From positions 2,667,501-2,731,500 of the forward strand of contig NZ_CP031168.1 of the NCBI RefSeq assembly GCF_022354825.1: a stretch of 64,000 nt of DNA, written 5' to 3'. How positions within the stretch are numbered: position 1 is the first letter of the stretch; every line of letters begins with the position of its first letter. Below the pieces are notes generated by a model. It worked only from the letters and a program-made list of their open reading frames with translations. It was not told the origin of the DNA and ran no database searches. Positions 10,443 to 19,859 of this stretch are shown here, in pieces. Origin of the DNA: Paenibacillus sp. H1-7. Lineage in GTDB: Bacteria > Bacillota > Bacilli > Paenibacillales > NBRC-103111. A program made the position numbers and the translations under genes.

Positions 10443-10706
10443 ATGAGTTCGATGGATAAGACGATGAAGTTCAACGTTAAAGCGGAAGAGATCGAAACAT
10501 CTCCCAAAGAAGTCATGTTGGCGGTGTATGACGCATTGCAGGAAAAAGGCTACAATCCGATTAACCAGATTGTCGGCTACCTTTTATCCGGTGATCCGGC
10601 CTATATTCCCCGCCATAACAACGCAAGAAGCATTATTCGCAAACGGGAGCGCGATGAGCTTATCGAAGAGCTGGTTCGCTCGTACTTGCAGCAGCATAAA
10701 TCATAG
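10443..10706 (+). CDS. ireB: IreB family regulatory phosphoprotein (UPF0297, YrzL)
   Basis: An 87-residue protein with the family hallmarks MDKTMKF near the start, then [20 protein letters not shown] and [13 protein letters not shown]. In Enterococcus IreB is phosphorylated by the PASTA kinase IreK and affects cell-wall stress resistance; in Bacillus the orthologue yrzL lies between alaS and yrrK, exactly as here. The ATG at 10443 follows GAAGGGGG. An upstream in-frame start at 10419 would only add residues across the ribosome binding site. It is likely co-transcribed with ruvX. Confidence 0.93.
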   Translation: MSSMDKTMKFNVKAEEIETSPKEVMLAVYDALQEKGYNPINQIVGYLLSGDPAYIPRHNNARSIIRKRERDELIEELVRSYLQQHKS

Positions 10707-10767
10707 CAGGTTAACAGGTTGAGGGCGGCGCGTCAAGCGCCCCCGACAGACCCCAGGAGTTTATGGC

Positions 10768-11187
10768 ATGGATCGATTAATGGGATTGGACTACGGGGAT
10801 AAGACAATCGGCATCGCCGTCAGCGACGAGCTGGGGTGGACTGCTCAAGGACTTGAAGTGATCCGTCGCACGACGGAAGAGCGGGATTTGGCGCGGATTC
10901 GCGAGATTATTGGCTTATACGATGTCAAAGAGCTGGTTGTCGGACTTCCTAAGAACATGAATAACACGATTGGACCGCGTGGAGAAATTTGTATCGCATT
11001 TGCCCAATCTTTACAAGAAGCATTACAAATGCCCGTTCATTTATGGGATGAGCGGCTGACTACCGCTTCGGCTCAGCGTACTTTGATCGAAGCCGATGTC
11101 AGCCGTAAAAAGCGCAAGCAAGTCATTGATAAAATGGCGGCTGCGCTTATATTGCAAGGCTATATGGATTCCAAATCGAAGAGGTGA
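10768..11187 (+). CDS. ruvX: Holliday junction resolvase-like protein RuvX (YqgF/YrrK)
   Basis: A 139-residue RNase H-fold protein. [16 protein letters not shown] at residues 5-20 carries the first catalytic aspartate and VVGLPKNMN the second strand; the third acidic position is in the [10 protein letters not shown] region. In E. coli YqgF functions in 16S rRNA 5' maturation, with a resolvase role also proposed. The start at 10768 follows AGGAG; an overlapping ATG at 10763 is in another frame. It lies 61 bases after ireB and overlaps the ribosome binding site of the next gene. Confidence 0.93.
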   Translation: MDRLMGLDYGDKTIGIAVSDELGWTAQGLEVIRRTTEERDLARIREIIGLYDVKELVVGLPKNMNNTIGPRGEICIAFAQSLQEALQMPVHLWDERLTTASAQRTLIEADVSRKKRKQVIDKMAAALILQGYMDSKSKR

Positions 11188-11192
11188 TTGGC

Positions 11193-11501
11193 ATGTCTAA
11201 AGACGAACAACTGCAAGAAGACGAGCTGGATATCATTGTGATTCCGGATGATGATGGCAATGAAGAGGAATTTGAAGTGGTTGCCAGGTTTGAAGTAGAC
11301 GGCTCCGAGAAAAAATATATTATGGTTGTTCCTGTCGATGCCGACGAGGAGTCCGACGAAGTGTACGCATTCCGTTACGAGGAAGATGGCGACGATCTTC
11401 AGCTGTATACGATCGACGACGAGGAAGAGTGGAACATCGTGGAAGAAACCTTCAACACGCTGATGGACGAAGCCGCCGACGATGAAGAGGAATCCCGCTA
11501 A
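11193..11501 (+). CDS. DUF1292 protein (YrzB-like), first copy
   Basis: A 102-residue, very acidic protein. The DUF1292 core runs from about residue 12 to 95: DIIVIPDDDGNEEEFEVVARFEV, then KYIMVVPVD and the DEEEWNIVEETFNTL end. B. subtilis yrzB has the same place after yrrK. The function is unknown. The ATG at 11193 follows GAGGTG, and the ribosome binding site overlaps the ruvX stop, which argues for translational coupling. A second, diverged copy follows 24 bases later. Confidence 0.9.
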   Translation: MSKDEQLQEDELDIIVIPDDDGNEEEFEVVARFEVDGSEKKYIMVVPVDADEESDEVYAFRYEEDGDDLQLYTIDDEEEWNIVEETFNTLMDEAADDEEESR

Positions 11502-11525
11502 TCGAAAGCAACAGGAGGCAGTTCC

Positions 11526-11825
11526 TTGTACGAGTTAAAAGATATGAAAGAGACGAATCAGTTGCGCAGCGCATACGGAGATGATATTATTTTGTATGAC
11601 GACCGCGAACAATCCGTTGCTTATAAGCTTCTGGCCGAGTTTCTGCTGGGTGACCAAGGCTATGCGGTCCTGGAGCGGACACAAGGCAAGCAGGAGGAGC
11701 CCGAGCTGTTTCGGGTGACTTCGACTGACGGAGAGCTTGAGCTGGAAACGATAGAAGATGACGACGAGTGGGAGAACGTATTCGAATTGTATGATGAGAT
11801 GACGTTCCCGCAAGACGAAATGTAG
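11526..11825 (+). CDS. DUF1292 protein, second copy
   Basis: A 99-residue acidic protein related to the preceding gene: it keeps the order of an acidic N-terminus, the AVLERTQGKQEEPELFRV strand region, and the EIEDDDEWENVFELYDEM-type end. The start is TTG at 11526, seven bases after AGGAGG (11513-11518). The pair looks like a tandem duplication with strong divergence. It is the last gene before a terminator. The function is unknown. Confidence 0.78.
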   Translation: MYELKDMKETNQLRSAYGDDIILYDDREQSVAYKLLAEFLLGDQGYAVLERTQGKQEEPELFRVTSTDGELELETIEDDDEWENVFELYDEMTFPQDEM

Positions 11826-11855
11826 TATACTACAATTTGTGTTCATTACGGAGCT

Positions 11856-11878
11856 GAGCGGAGACATCCGCTCTTTTT
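11856..11878 (+). terminator. Terminator after the DUF1292 pair
   Basis: A perfect 7-bp stem (GAGCGGA with TCCGCTC), a GACA tetraloop and five T. A 12-bp perfect palindrome, GTAGTATACTAC (11823-11834), overlaps the stop codon of the preceding gene. Confidence 0.85.
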
Positions 11879-11994
11879 CGTTGTTTATCCGAAAAGTGCC
11901 TGATTCTGGCACCCCTGGCCGCATCGTAAGCATGAAGGTGCGGATGGGATCGTTGTTCTTGGCGGAATATACCGTAAAGGAGTTCGGGAGGCAC

Positions 11995-13065
11995 GTGAAT
12001 TCAGGAAGACGGCTATCGGCAGTGAAAGCCATCGTGGTAACGGTGATCATTGTCGTTCTAGCAGGTGGAGTATCTCTCGGATTGTACGCAAGGCAAATGC
12101 TTCAGCCTATGCCCGGGTCCGATCAGCCGGTAAAAGTTACTATCGCACCGGGTACGGGATCGCAGCAAATCGCCCGCAATCTTCAGCAGGCGGGAATCAT
12201 ACGCAGCGCCGAGATGTTCTCCTATTATTTGAAATATAAGAACCAGGGCAACAAATTTCAGGCCGGAGAATATGAGATGCGTCCCGGCATCACGCTTGAC
12301 GCTATTATCGATACTCTTAATCAAGGATTGACCGTGAAGGAGCAGGGGATCAAGCTGACCATTCCGGAAGGCTTCACCGTGAAACAAATCGCGGAGAAGG
12401 TGCAGCAGCAGTTCGGTACGGACGCTGTGCAATTTTTAACTGCGGTGCAGCAAAATACCGGATTTACCGCTAAGGTGTACGCGCAAGTTCCTGCGGCGGA
12501 ATCGAAGCTGGTCAACCGGCTGGAAGGCTACTTGTTTCCGGAAACCTATGAATGGAGCAAGGACATTACGGTAGACGAAATGATAGACCGGATGATGCTG
12601 GAATTGGACAAGAAGCTTGCTCTGCTTCCTGCCGATTGGCAGCAGCAAATGGCGGAGCGGGGCCAAACCTTCCATCAGATGATGACTATCGCTTCGTTAA
12701 TAGAACGTGAAGTCGTGCTGGAGGAGGAACGCCCTCTGGTGGCAGGCGTAATCTATAATCGATTGCAAAAAGGGATGCCGCTGCAAATCGACGCTACGGT
12801 ACAGTATTTGTTCGACAAGCCGAAGGAACGGTTGTTTGAGAAGGACTTGCAGCTGGAAAGTCCATATAATACGTACTTGCACGCAGGACTCCCTCCAGGG
12901 CCGATAGCGAGCCCGAGCTTGTCCTCGATCAAAGCGGCGATTTATCCTGTGAATACGAAATATTTGTTTTATGTAACGAAAAAGGACGGAAGCAAGGGCC
13001 ATTTGTTTGCCGAAACGTTCGAACAGCATCAGCAAAACATAGCGGCCAGCAAAAAGAATCAGTAA
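11995..13065 (+). CDS. mltG: Endolytic murein transglycosylase MltG (YceG/YrrL)
   Basis: A 356-residue membrane-anchored lytic transglycosylase that cuts nascent peptidoglycan strands and is thought to set their ends. One transmembrane helix lies at about residues 9-28, a LysM-like part at about 40-150, and the YceG catalytic region follows; IASLIEREVVLEEERPLVAGV contains the conserved catalytic glutamate, and QIDATVQYL and YNTYLHAGLPPGPI are family motifs. I choose GTG at 11995 because GGGAGG precedes it and the membrane helix then starts where expected; the frame stays open upstream through the terminator. The U32 genes follow 12 bases later. Confidence 0.92.
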   Translation: MNSGRRLSAVKAIVVTVIIVVLAGGVSLGLYARQMLQPMPGSDQPVKVTIAPGTGSQQIARNLQQAGIIRSAEMFSYYLKYKNQGNKFQAGEYEMRPGITLDAIIDTLNQGLTVKEQGIKLTIPEGFTVKQIAEKVQQQFGTDAVQFLTAVQQNTGFTAKVYAQVPAAESKLVNRLEGYLFPETYEWSKDITVDEMIDRMMLELDKKLALLPADWQQQMAERGQTFHQMMTIASLIEREVVLEEERPLVAGVIYNRLQKGMPLQIDATVQYLFDKPKERLFEKDLQLESPYNTYLHAGLPPGPIASPSLSSIKAAIYPVNTKYLFYVTKKDGSKGHLFAETFEQHQQNIAASKKNQ

Positions 13066-13077
13066 GGAGAGAATCAT

Positions 13078-14013
13078 ATGAAGAAACCGGAGCTGTATGT
13101 AACAGCCGGCTCGGCGGAAGAAGCCCGCAGCTATATTGAGGCAGGTGCGGACGCGGTAGCCGTCGGAGAGCACCGATTTGGCATGCGTCTGCCGGGAGAA
13201 GTCCCGCTGGACGAACTGGGCGCATTAATTCCCTGGGCTCATGAGCGCGGGGCCAAAGTATACGTCATTGTAAATAAAATTATGGATAATAATCTGCTGC
13301 CTGAGTTGCCGGCTTATTTGCGGCAAATTCATGAGTGGAAAGCAGATGCGGCGGTATTCGGCGATCCGGGAGTTCTAATAGCTCTGAGACAAGCAGGTGC
13401 ACAAGGATTGCCGCTGCACTGGAATGCGGAGATGACCTCGACCAACTACGAGACGGCAAAATATTGGGGCTCCAAGGGCTCTACGCGCATCGTTCTTGCC
13501 CGTGAGCTGAATCTCGAAGAAACGCTCGAAATCAAGCGGAACCTGCCCGAAATGGAGGTTGAGATCCAGGTTCACGGGATGACGAATATTTACCATTCCA
13601 AGCGGACTTTGCTGACGAATTATAAAGATCATCAGGGACGCAACAGCCAAGAAGAAGGTACAAGTCTGGATAAAGGGCTGTTCCTGATCGAGCAGGAGCG
13701 GCAGGACGAGCGTTATCCCGTATATGAGGATGTTAACGGGACGCATATTATGAGCTCCGACGATATTTGCATGCTGGAAGACCTGCACGAGCTGATGGCG
13801 GGTGGCATTGACAGCTTCCGTATCGAGAGCCTGTTGAAATCGCATGAATACAATATTACGGTGATCCGGAGCTACCGGAAGGCTATCGAGGCATATTTCG
13901 CCGATCCGGAGCAATATGAATTCCAGGATGAGTGGATCGACGCGATTCGCGAGCTGCAGGATCCGCGGCGCGAGCTGTCGTTCGGATTTTTCTATAAAGA
14001 ACAAGTCTATTAA
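13078..14013 (+). CDS. trhP1: U32 family protein, first of pair (TrhP1/YrrN-like)
   Basis: A 311-residue peptidase U32-family protein. The N-terminus ELYVTAGSAEEARSYIEAGADAVAVG and the HWNAEMTS motif fit the family. In B. subtilis, yrrN and yrrO (TrhP1 and TrhP2) are needed for prephenate-dependent 5-hydroxylation of the wobble uridine in tRNA; proteolysis is an older idea. This copy lacks the cysteine cluster found in the second gene (the matching stretch reads HGMTNIYHSKRTLL), so it probably does not hold an Fe-S centre and may be a partner subunit. It has a clear ATG with AAGGAGAG ribosome binding site, directly after mltG. Confidence 0.87.
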   Translation: MKKPELYVTAGSAEEARSYIEAGADAVAVGEHRFGMRLPGEVPLDELGALIPWAHERGAKVYVIVNKIMDNNLLPELPAYLRQIHEWKADAAVFGDPGVLIALRQAGAQGLPLHWNAEMTSTNYETAKYWGSKGSTRIVLARELNLEETLEIKRNLPEMEVEIQVHGMTNIYHSKRTLLTNYKDHQGRNSQEEGTSLDKGLFLIEQERQDERYPVYEDVNGTHIMSSDDICMLEDLHELMAGGIDSFRIESLLKSHEYNITVIRSYRKAIEAYFADPEQYEFQDEWIDAIRELQDPRRELSFGFFYKEQVY

Positions 14014-14041
14014 TCATAACTACGAAGGGGTGGAAACTGAT

Positions 14042-15322
14042 ATGACCATGATACAGCATGAGCTACTTGGCAAACGAGTCCGTCTGGAAAAACCGGAGCT
14101 GCTGGCGCCTGCAGGCAGTCTGGAAAAGCTGAAATTTGCGGTCCATTACGGGGCCGATGCAGTATATATCGGAGGGCAGCAGTACGGTCTGCGTTCCAAT
14201 GCCGACAACTTTTCGTTCGAAGAAATGCGCGAGGGTGTAGAGTTCGCGGCTCGCTACGGCGCCAAAGTGTTTGTTGCGACCAACATTTATGCTCATAACG
14301 AAGATATCGAAGGGATCGAAAATTATCTGCGCGGCATTCAGGATGCCGGAGTTGCTGCCATTATCGTTGCCGATCCGGTTATTATCGAGACGTGCAAACG
14401 CGTAGCTCCGAAGCTGGAAATTCATCTCAGCACGCAGCAATCGACGATGAACTGGCAGGCCGTGCAGTTTTGGAAGGAAGAAGGGGCCGAACGTGTCGTG
14501 CTGGCACGCGAAGCGAATATGCAAGAGATCTTGGATATCAAGAAGAACGTGAATGTCGAGATCGAGGTATTCGTGCACGGGGCCATGTGCAGCTCCTACT
14601 CCGGCCGCTGCGTATTGTCCAACCACTTTACGGACCGCGACTCCAATCGCGGAGGCTGCTGCCAGTCCTGTCGCTGGAAATATGACCTGTTCACTACCGA
14701 GGAGGGCGGGCAGGACGGCATCAAAGAGCTGCCGTTGTTTGACGAGGAGGATCATGCCTTCTCCATGAGCTCCAAAGATTTGTGCATGATCGAGCACGTG
14801 CCGGAGCTGGTGCGTTCCGGTGTGGACAGCTTCAAAATCGAAGGTCGAATGAAGAGCGTCCATTATGTCGCAACCGTCGTAAACGCGTATCGCCAGGCAA
14901 TCGACGCTTACTTCGAGGATCCCGAGCATTACGAGCTGAAGCCGGAATGGCTGTATGAAATTCAAAAAGCGGCGAACCGTCCGCTGAACACCGGCTTCTT
15001 CTTCGACGAGCCAGGGCATGAGGATCATATCTTCGAACCGGAAGATAAAGCGGCGCCTTACGACTTCGTCGGTGTGGTTATGGCGTATGACGAATCCACG
15101 GGAGTGGCCACAATTCAGCAGCGCAATCACTTCAAGCCGGGACAAGAAGTGGAGTTTTTCGGTCCGAAGGGCTCGTTCTTCAAGCAAACCGTTCCTGCCA
15201 TTTACGATGAGGCAGGCCAGGAGCTTGACGCGGCGCGCCATCCGATGCAAATCGTCCGGCTGAAGGTTGAACATCCGCTCAAGCCGTTTGACATGATGCG
15301 CAAAAAAATGGGGAAAGCCTGA
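14042..15322 (+). CDS. trhP2: U32 family tRNA hydroxylation protein (TrhP2/YrrO-like)
   Basis: A 426-residue U32 protein. It begins the core with KPELLAPAGSLEKLKFAVHYGADAVYIGG, then shows the cysteine-rich family signature HGAMCSSYSGRC followed by GGCCQSC, which probably binds an Fe-S cluster, and SSKDLCMI. A C-terminal beta domain begins at about residue 340. It is expected to work with the upstream gene in making 5-hydroxyuridine at tRNA position 34. The ATG at 14042 follows GAAGGGGTGG; the frame extends into the previous gene but that extension has no homology-like content. A terminator follows. Confidence 0.9.
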   Translation: MTMIQHELLGKRVRLEKPELLAPAGSLEKLKFAVHYGADAVYIGGQQYGLRSNADNFSFEEMREGVEFAARYGAKVFVATNIYAHNEDIEGIENYLRGIQDAGVAAIIVADPVIIETCKRVAPKLEIHLSTQQSTMNWQAVQFWKEEGAERVVLAREANMQEILDIKKNVNVEIEVFVHGAMCSSYSGRCVLSNHFTDRDSNRGGCCQSCRWKYDLFTTEEGGQDGIKELPLFDEEDHAFSMSSKDLCMIEHVPELVRSGVDSFKIEGRMKSVHYVATVVNAYRQAIDAYFEDPEHYELKPEWLYEIQKAANRPLNTGFFFDEPGHEDHIFEPEDKAAPYDFVGVVMAYDESTGVATIQQRNHFKPGQEVEFFGPKGSFFKQTVPAIYDEAGQELDAARHPMQIVRLKVEHPLKPFDMMRKKMGKA

Positions 15323-15376
15323 TTACGCTGCGAGTTCAGCGCTAATCCAAGCTTTCACAACTAAACCTGTAGTACG

Positions 15377-15405
15377 AACCCGTATCCCGGCGATACGGGT
15401 TTTTT
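15377..15405 (+). terminator. Terminator of the mltG-U32 operon
   Basis: A perfect 10-bp stem (AACCCGTATC with GATACGGGTT), a 5-base loop and a T run. Confidence 0.92.
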
Positions 15406-15707
15406 GCTGTATTTCGGGGCGGGGGTTTTAATTGTCAAAGATTGTGCCATTGGGAAGGATAAGGGAGGGATGGGACATAAGGCCCATGGACAAATTTGGG
15501 AAAAAGGAATATCATCCTACGTGTTGCGCAAAAAAATGGATTCACAGGACAAGCTGACGTCCTTTAAGGCGGTGGAACTATTTTTTTGCAATGTAAGCGA
15601 TTTATTTAGAGGATTTTGGTAAACCGTGTCGAAATATTGAAAGGGACACGGGGTACGTCCTTACATAAGCACAATAGCCTAATATTCAGAACTGGGTGGT
15701 GGGTCCT
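15406..15707 (+). other. Intergenic region before the chemoreceptor gene
   Basis: About 300 bases with no convincing gene. A 72-residue open frame at 15404-15622 overlaps the terminator and has no good start site. A 7-bp inverted repeat (CCGTGTC 15624-15630 with GACACGG 15645-15651) lies before the gene. I could not identify a SigD-type promoter or a known riboswitch here. Confidence 0.5.
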
Positions 15708-17873
15708 TTGAAACAATTACTGTCAGTACTTAAGCAGTGGGCAGAGAAAGTCGGCAATGGGTTGGCATCTAGAAAACAGGAAAGTCGGGGATCAAGCAGC
15801 GGAAGTACGGTTGCACATACGATGCCCGGTTCGGCAGCAGGTCTTCGTCTGGAAAATCCGTTGAAGTCCGTGGGCATGAAACTGTTTCTTATCTTTTTGG
15901 TCAGCATTTTATTCTTTGTACTAGTGGCAGGATTTACTTCTTATAACATTTCAAGCGGCGTGCTTCAGAATAAAGTGGTGGACGCATCGGAGCAAACCAT
16001 TGTCCAAGCCGGACAGAAAATGGACTTGCTGTATGGAGTATATGAGGACTTATCCATGCAGATTTTGCTCGATGAAGAGATGAAGAAGCTCCTGACGGAG
16101 ATTGATGCCGTCAACAAAGGAAGCTATGATTATTTGCAGGTAAGGCAAAAAATCGGCGACAAGCTGAATGTGTACTCCTATTCTAACAAGACCATCAAAG
16201 CGATTCATTTGCTTCGTGCAAGCGGCGAGCCGATCAGTTCGTCGGGAAGCTCCATGAACAAGGAGTCCGTAGCGCAGGAAGACTGGTTCAAGAAGACATT
16301 GACCAACAACGGCAAGGCTACATGGCTCGAATCCAAAGCAAAAGGCTACGCTGACGGAACAAGCACGCCTACGTTCGCTCTGGGACGCGTATTGAAAAAT
16401 ACGTCGACCAATACGCAGCAAGCGGTTCTCCTGCTCGAAATCAGCCTCGAAGCAATTGATAAGGAGCTCGGCGACATCAAGATGGGCGACGAGGGCCAAA
16501 CGCTGATTTTGTCTCCGGAGTTTACCGTTATTTTCGCGAAAGACCGGAATACATTAGGACAAAAATCTACGCTCGACGTACAACCGGAATCGTTAACCGA
16601 GGAAAGCCACAATACGATGACGGCCAAAAAAGATACGCAGGTTGTGTACTATCAGTCCCCTAAGACAAGCTGGTACTTAATTGGAGCCATGCCGGTCGAG
16701 GAGCTTGTGAAAGATGCGAAGAGAATCTTTAATTACACCTGGATTATTGCCGGTGTAGCGGCAATCATTGCCGTATTTATCGGAATCTTCGTCGCCCGCA
16801 TGATCGGACATCCGGTCGTTACGCTGCGAAACCTTATGAAACAAGGAGAGCAGGGGAATCTGACCGTACGGATGAAGGTGAATTCCCAGGACGAAATCGG
16901 TCAATTGGGACAAAGCTTCAACCAGATGATGGAGAAAATTACGCTGCTCGTGCAGCAAACGACCCAATCCGCTCAAGAAGTGCTGGCTACCGCTACCGAG
17001 GTGTCGGATGCTTCGAAGAAAACAGCGCTGTCAGCCAAGGAAATCGCGGTGGCTACCGAGGAAATCGCAGGCGGAGCATCCAGCCTGGCTGTCGAATCCG
17101 AACGGGGCAATGAGCTTACTCATAACATTAGCACCCAGATGAAGATGGTTATCGACGCCAACTCCGTGATGGGTGAAGCGGCGGCGAGCGTCCAGCAGTC
17201 CAGTGAGCAAGGGATTCAATATATGTCCGAGCTGATCAACAAGACCAATGCAACGGAAGCAATGACGCGCGATATGGTCGAGAAGGTCGACAATTTGAAG
17301 GAAAGCACTCGCTCGATCCGTAAAATTTTGGATGTGCTCAACAATTTGACGAAGCAAACGAACATCCTGTCATTGAACGCTACCATTGAAGCGGCGCGCG
17401 CCGGAGCAGCCGGTAAAGGCTTCATGGTCGTCGCCGATGAAATCCGCAAACTGGCCGATCAATCGCGTCAATCGATTGCTATCGTCGGTCAAGTAACGGA
17501 AACGATTCAAAAGGAGATCGACGAAACGGTTCATGTCTTGTCCAATGCATACCCGATTTTCCAGGAGCAAATCGTCTCTGTTAAAGAAGCGGATATGATC
17601 TTCAAGGAAGTTCAGTCGCACATGGACGGATTCATCGTTCAATTGTCCGAGGTAACCGGTTCGATCGATAATCTGAATGCGTCGCAGGTCGTGCTGTCCG
17701 ATGCGATGTCGAACGTAAGCGCCGTAGCGGAAGAATCGTCCGCCACATCCCAAGAAGTGGCTTCGCTGAGCGCGGAGCAGCTGAATATCAGCTCGGGATT
17801 GGTGCGGTTGTCCGACAATCTGGAGCAATTGTCCAATTCATTGAAGGAATCTTTATCCAAGTTCGAAGTATAA
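15708..17873 (+). CDS. Methyl-accepting chemotaxis protein with dCache-like sensor
   Basis: A 721-residue transmembrane chemoreceptor. It has an unusual N-terminal cytoplasmic tail of about 55 residues rich in Ser and Gly, TM1 at about 57-80, an extracytoplasmic sensor of about 260 residues ([12 protein letters not shown] and [12 protein letters not shown] resemble dCache domains), TM2 at about 345-367, a HAMP domain, and the signalling domain. The tip motif [13 protein letters not shown] is at about 553-565, followed by [18 protein letters not shown] at 15708 follows GGTGG with normal spacing; a GTG at 15696 is an alternative. The ligand cannot be read from sequence. A strong terminator follows. 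Confidence 0.93.
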   Translation: MKQLLSVLKQWAEKVGNGLASRKQESRGSSSGSTVAHTMPGSAAGLRLENPLKSVGMKLFLIFLVSILFFVLVAGFTSYNISSGVLQNKVVDASEQTIVQAGQKMDLLYGVYEDLSMQILLDEEMKKLLTEIDAVNKGSYDYLQVRQKIGDKLNVYSYSNKTIKAIHLLRASGEPISSSGSSMNKESVAQEDWFKKTLTNNGKATWLESKAKGYADGTSTPTFALGRVLKNTSTNTQQAVLLLEISLEAIDKELGDIKMGDEGQTLILSPEFTVIFAKDRNTLGQKSTLDVQPESLTEESHNTMTAKKDTQVVYYQSPKTSWYLIGAMPVEELVKDAKRIFNYTWIIAGVAAIIAVFIGIFVARMIGHPVVTLRNLMKQGEQGNLTVRMKVNSQDEIGQLGQSFNQMMEKITLLVQQTTQSAQEVLATATEVSDASKKTALSAKEIAVATEEIAGGASSLAVESERGNELTHNISTQMKMVIDANSVMGEAAASVQQSSEQGIQYMSELINKTNATEAMTRDMVEKVDNLKESTRSIRKILDVLNNLTKQTNILSLNATIEAARAGAAGKGFMVVADEIRKLADQSRQSIAIVGQVTETIQKEIDETVHVLSNAYPIFQEQIVSVKEADMIFKEVQSHMDGFIVQLSEVTGSIDNLNASQVVLSDAMSNVSAVAEESSATSQEVASLSAEQLNISSGLVRLSDNLEQLSNSLKESLSKFEV

Positions 17874-17913
17874 TCGTTCGATCTATCGGTCTTATACTAT
17901 ATGATTCGTAATC

Positions 17914-17960
17914 AAAAGCTTTTTTCATGGCGTAGGCTCGCCTTGAAAAAAGCTTTTTTT
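17914..17960 (+). terminator. Strong terminator of the chemoreceptor gene
   Basis: A long stem in which AAAAGCTTTTTTCATGGCG pairs with CGCCTTGAAAAAAGCTTTT (one mismatch), a 6-base loop and a T run. It probably works in both directions. Confidence 0.9.
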
Positions 17961-18038
17961 GTCGGCTGTTTGAGGAGCGAAGCGGAAGATCATACTGCTA
18001 ATAATCAGGTATGCTGTGCGGGAGGGTGTAGTACACGA

Positions 18039-19859
18039 ATGAAGGGCAGAATGGCACTGAAGAAGCACCGCCTTTTTTATATATTAATGATTATCATCCT
18101 CGCTCTTGCCGGCTTGAACGCCCGTTTGTTCTGGATTCAGGTAGCGGCTAGCGGCGATTGGACGGAGCATGGCGTAGACCTGGTGCAAAATTCGGTCATT
18201 CAGAGAGCTCAAGGCATAGTGCTCGATAGCGGCAGGGGCGACTTTTACGATCGCGATGGGATTCCTTTGACCGGGAAGGAGCAGACGGTACTGGTTGTAT
18301 TTCCGGTGCATGCTTCATCCCCCGAGCAAACAAGGATGGACGACACGAACATCGCCCGCACGCTGCAAGTGCCGGTAGAACAATGGAGAGCGTTCTCAAC
18401 CGGATTGAAGGAGCCGCAAATTTGGACAATGGGAGATAAGCCCGTAAACATAAACGAAGCTCAGGCGAAGCAAATCGAAGCGCTGCGGCTGCCCCAGCTT
18501 GCCGTCACTAAGCTAAAGCAGCATTACGGCGATACCGTCTTGGCCAGCCAGGTTATAGGATACATCGGGCAAAACCCTGAACGGATTACGCGTCAGTTCA
18601 CGGATCAGTTCCATCGCGGGGAGCTTCAGCTGACCAGCAAGATCGGCGGGGCTGGGCTGGAGAAGACGTTGGAGCCTTGGCTTCAAGGGATAGGACCGGA
18701 GTCCTTATCCTTGTTCACCGACGGCCGCAAACGGCCGCTCCCCGGACTGGCTGCAAGGTGGATGTCGCCGCACAACGGCTACTATCCCCTTAAAGTCATA
18801 ACGACTCTGGATGCTTCGATTCAAAGCAAGGTGGAGCAGGCGATGCGCAAGCTTCAAGTGAAAGTAGGAGCCGTCGTGGTCACGGATGCTTCCAACGGCG
18901 ATGTCATTGCAATGGCAAGCCGGCCCGACTTCCACCCGGAGCATGTCGATTTGCTGCATGGAACGTGGAGCAACCGTGCACTCAAGGCGGCTGCTCCGGG
19001 GTCGATCTTCAAGACGGTAACGGCCGCGGCAGCCTTGGAGGAGCATGTGACTGAGCCGGGTGAAATGTTCCGCTGTGACGGAGAGCTGGGGAAATACGGT
19101 TTGACCTGCTGGAATAAGCAAGGTCACGGCTTGATCAGCCTGGAGGAAGCTTATGCGGAATCTTGCAATATTGTATTCGCACGGCTGGCTGAAAGGCTGG
19201 ACGGTGCTAAGCTGCAGGAATACGCGCATAAGCTGGGCTTGGGTACACAGATCGGATGGACAGGCCCCTTCCTGCAGGAAGAGCAATGGTCTACCTGGGA
19301 TGCGGAGGAAAAGGGACAGGTGTTTGCCGCATCGACCCCACAGCAGGATGGCGGGGTCAAGGCTCAAACCTCCATAGGCCAGCGGGATGTGCTTGTGACG
19401 CCGCTGCAAGCCGCCAATATGGTCGTAACCTTGCTGCATGGAGGGAAGGTCGCTTCGCCGCGAATCGTCAGCGAGATGAGGTTCCGCAACGACAGGCTGA
19501 TGGAAAAGCTGGAGGCCAAATCGTTAGACGGATTGCCTTCAGGCATCTCGAAGGCTACGTCCGGCCTACTGCTGGAATGGATGACGGATGTCGTCCAATA
19601 CGGCACGGGAGCAGCGCTGCAGTCGGCGGATTGGACGGTAGCCGGCAAATCCGGTACGGCACAGGTAGGAGCAAAGAGCGGCGAGGAACGGGTTAACCAA
19701 TGGTTCATCGGATACGGTCCGGTTGATGAACCGCGCTATGCCGTCGCCGTCTTAGTCCAGAACGTGCCGGACGGCACAAAAAATACATCCATTCCTCTCT
19801 TTCGAGAAGTGATGGATGTATTGGCTCAGGCGGAGCAATCGGGCAGGAAAGCTCAATGA
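18039..19859 (+). CDS. Class B penicillin-binding protein (transpeptidase)
   Basis: A 606-residue membrane-anchored DD-transpeptidase. One transmembrane helix is at about residues 12-32, a PBP dimer domain (FYDRDGIPLTGKEQ) covers about 60-260, and the transpeptidase domain has all three active-site motifs: S322-xx-K325 (PGSIFK), SCN at 375-377 and KSGT at 537-540. It cross-links peptidoglycan. Its size and compact form resemble the PBP2/SpoVD group, but no PASTA domain is visible. The ATG at 18039 is used; GGAGGG lies 12 bases before it and ATG 18051 is an alternative. The gene ends tail to tail, overlapping by 7 bases, with the KinB-like kinase gene. Whether it is vegetative or sporulation-specific is unknown. 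Confidence 0.9.
   Translation: MKGRMALKKHRLFYILMIIILALAGLNARLFWIQVAASGDWTEHGVDLVQNSVIQRAQGIVLDSGRGDFYDRDGIPLTGKEQTVLVVFPVHASSPEQTRMDDTNIARTLQVPVEQWRAFSTGLKEPQIWTMGDKPVNINEAQAKQIEALRLPQLAVTKLKQHYGDTVLASQVIGYIGQNPERITRQFTDQFHRGELQLTSKIGGAGLEKTLEPWLQGIGPESLSLFTDGRKRPLPGLAARWMSPHNGYYPLKVITTLDASIQSKVEQAMRKLQVKVGAVVVTDASNGDVIAMASRPDFHPEHVDLLHGTWSNRALKAAAPGSIFKTVTAAAALEEHVTEPGEMFRCDGELGKYGLTCWNKQGHGLISLEEAYAESCNIVFARLAERLDGAKLQEYAHKLGLGTQIGWTGPFLQEEQWSTWDAEEKGQVFAASTPQQDGGVKAQTSIGQRDVLVTPLQAANMVVTLLHGGKVASPRIVSEMRFRNDRLMEKLEAKSLDGLPSGISKATSGLLLEWMTDVVQYGTGAALQSADWTVAGKSGTAQVGAKSGEERVNQWFIGYGPVDEPRYAVAVLVQNVPDGTKNTSIPLFREVMDVLAQAEQSGRKAQ

Noticed and set aside
11839..11994. An N-terminal extension of mltG of 52 residues.
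   Set aside because: It would run through the terminator of the previous gene; GTG 11995 has the ribosome binding site and places the membrane helix at the N-terminus.
14063..15274. A 403-codon minus-strand frame in the second U32 gene.
   Set aside because: It is antisense to a conserved family member with an intact cysteine signature.
15404..15622. A 72-codon plus-strand frame between the U32 operon and the chemoreceptor.
   Set aside because: It starts inside the terminator, has no ribosome binding site and no coding-like pattern.
15540..15660. A possible cyclic-di-GMP riboswitch in the chemoreceptor leader.
   Set aside because: Short GGAC/GTCC and CCGTGTC/GACACGG stems are present, but the conserved GEMM core is not.
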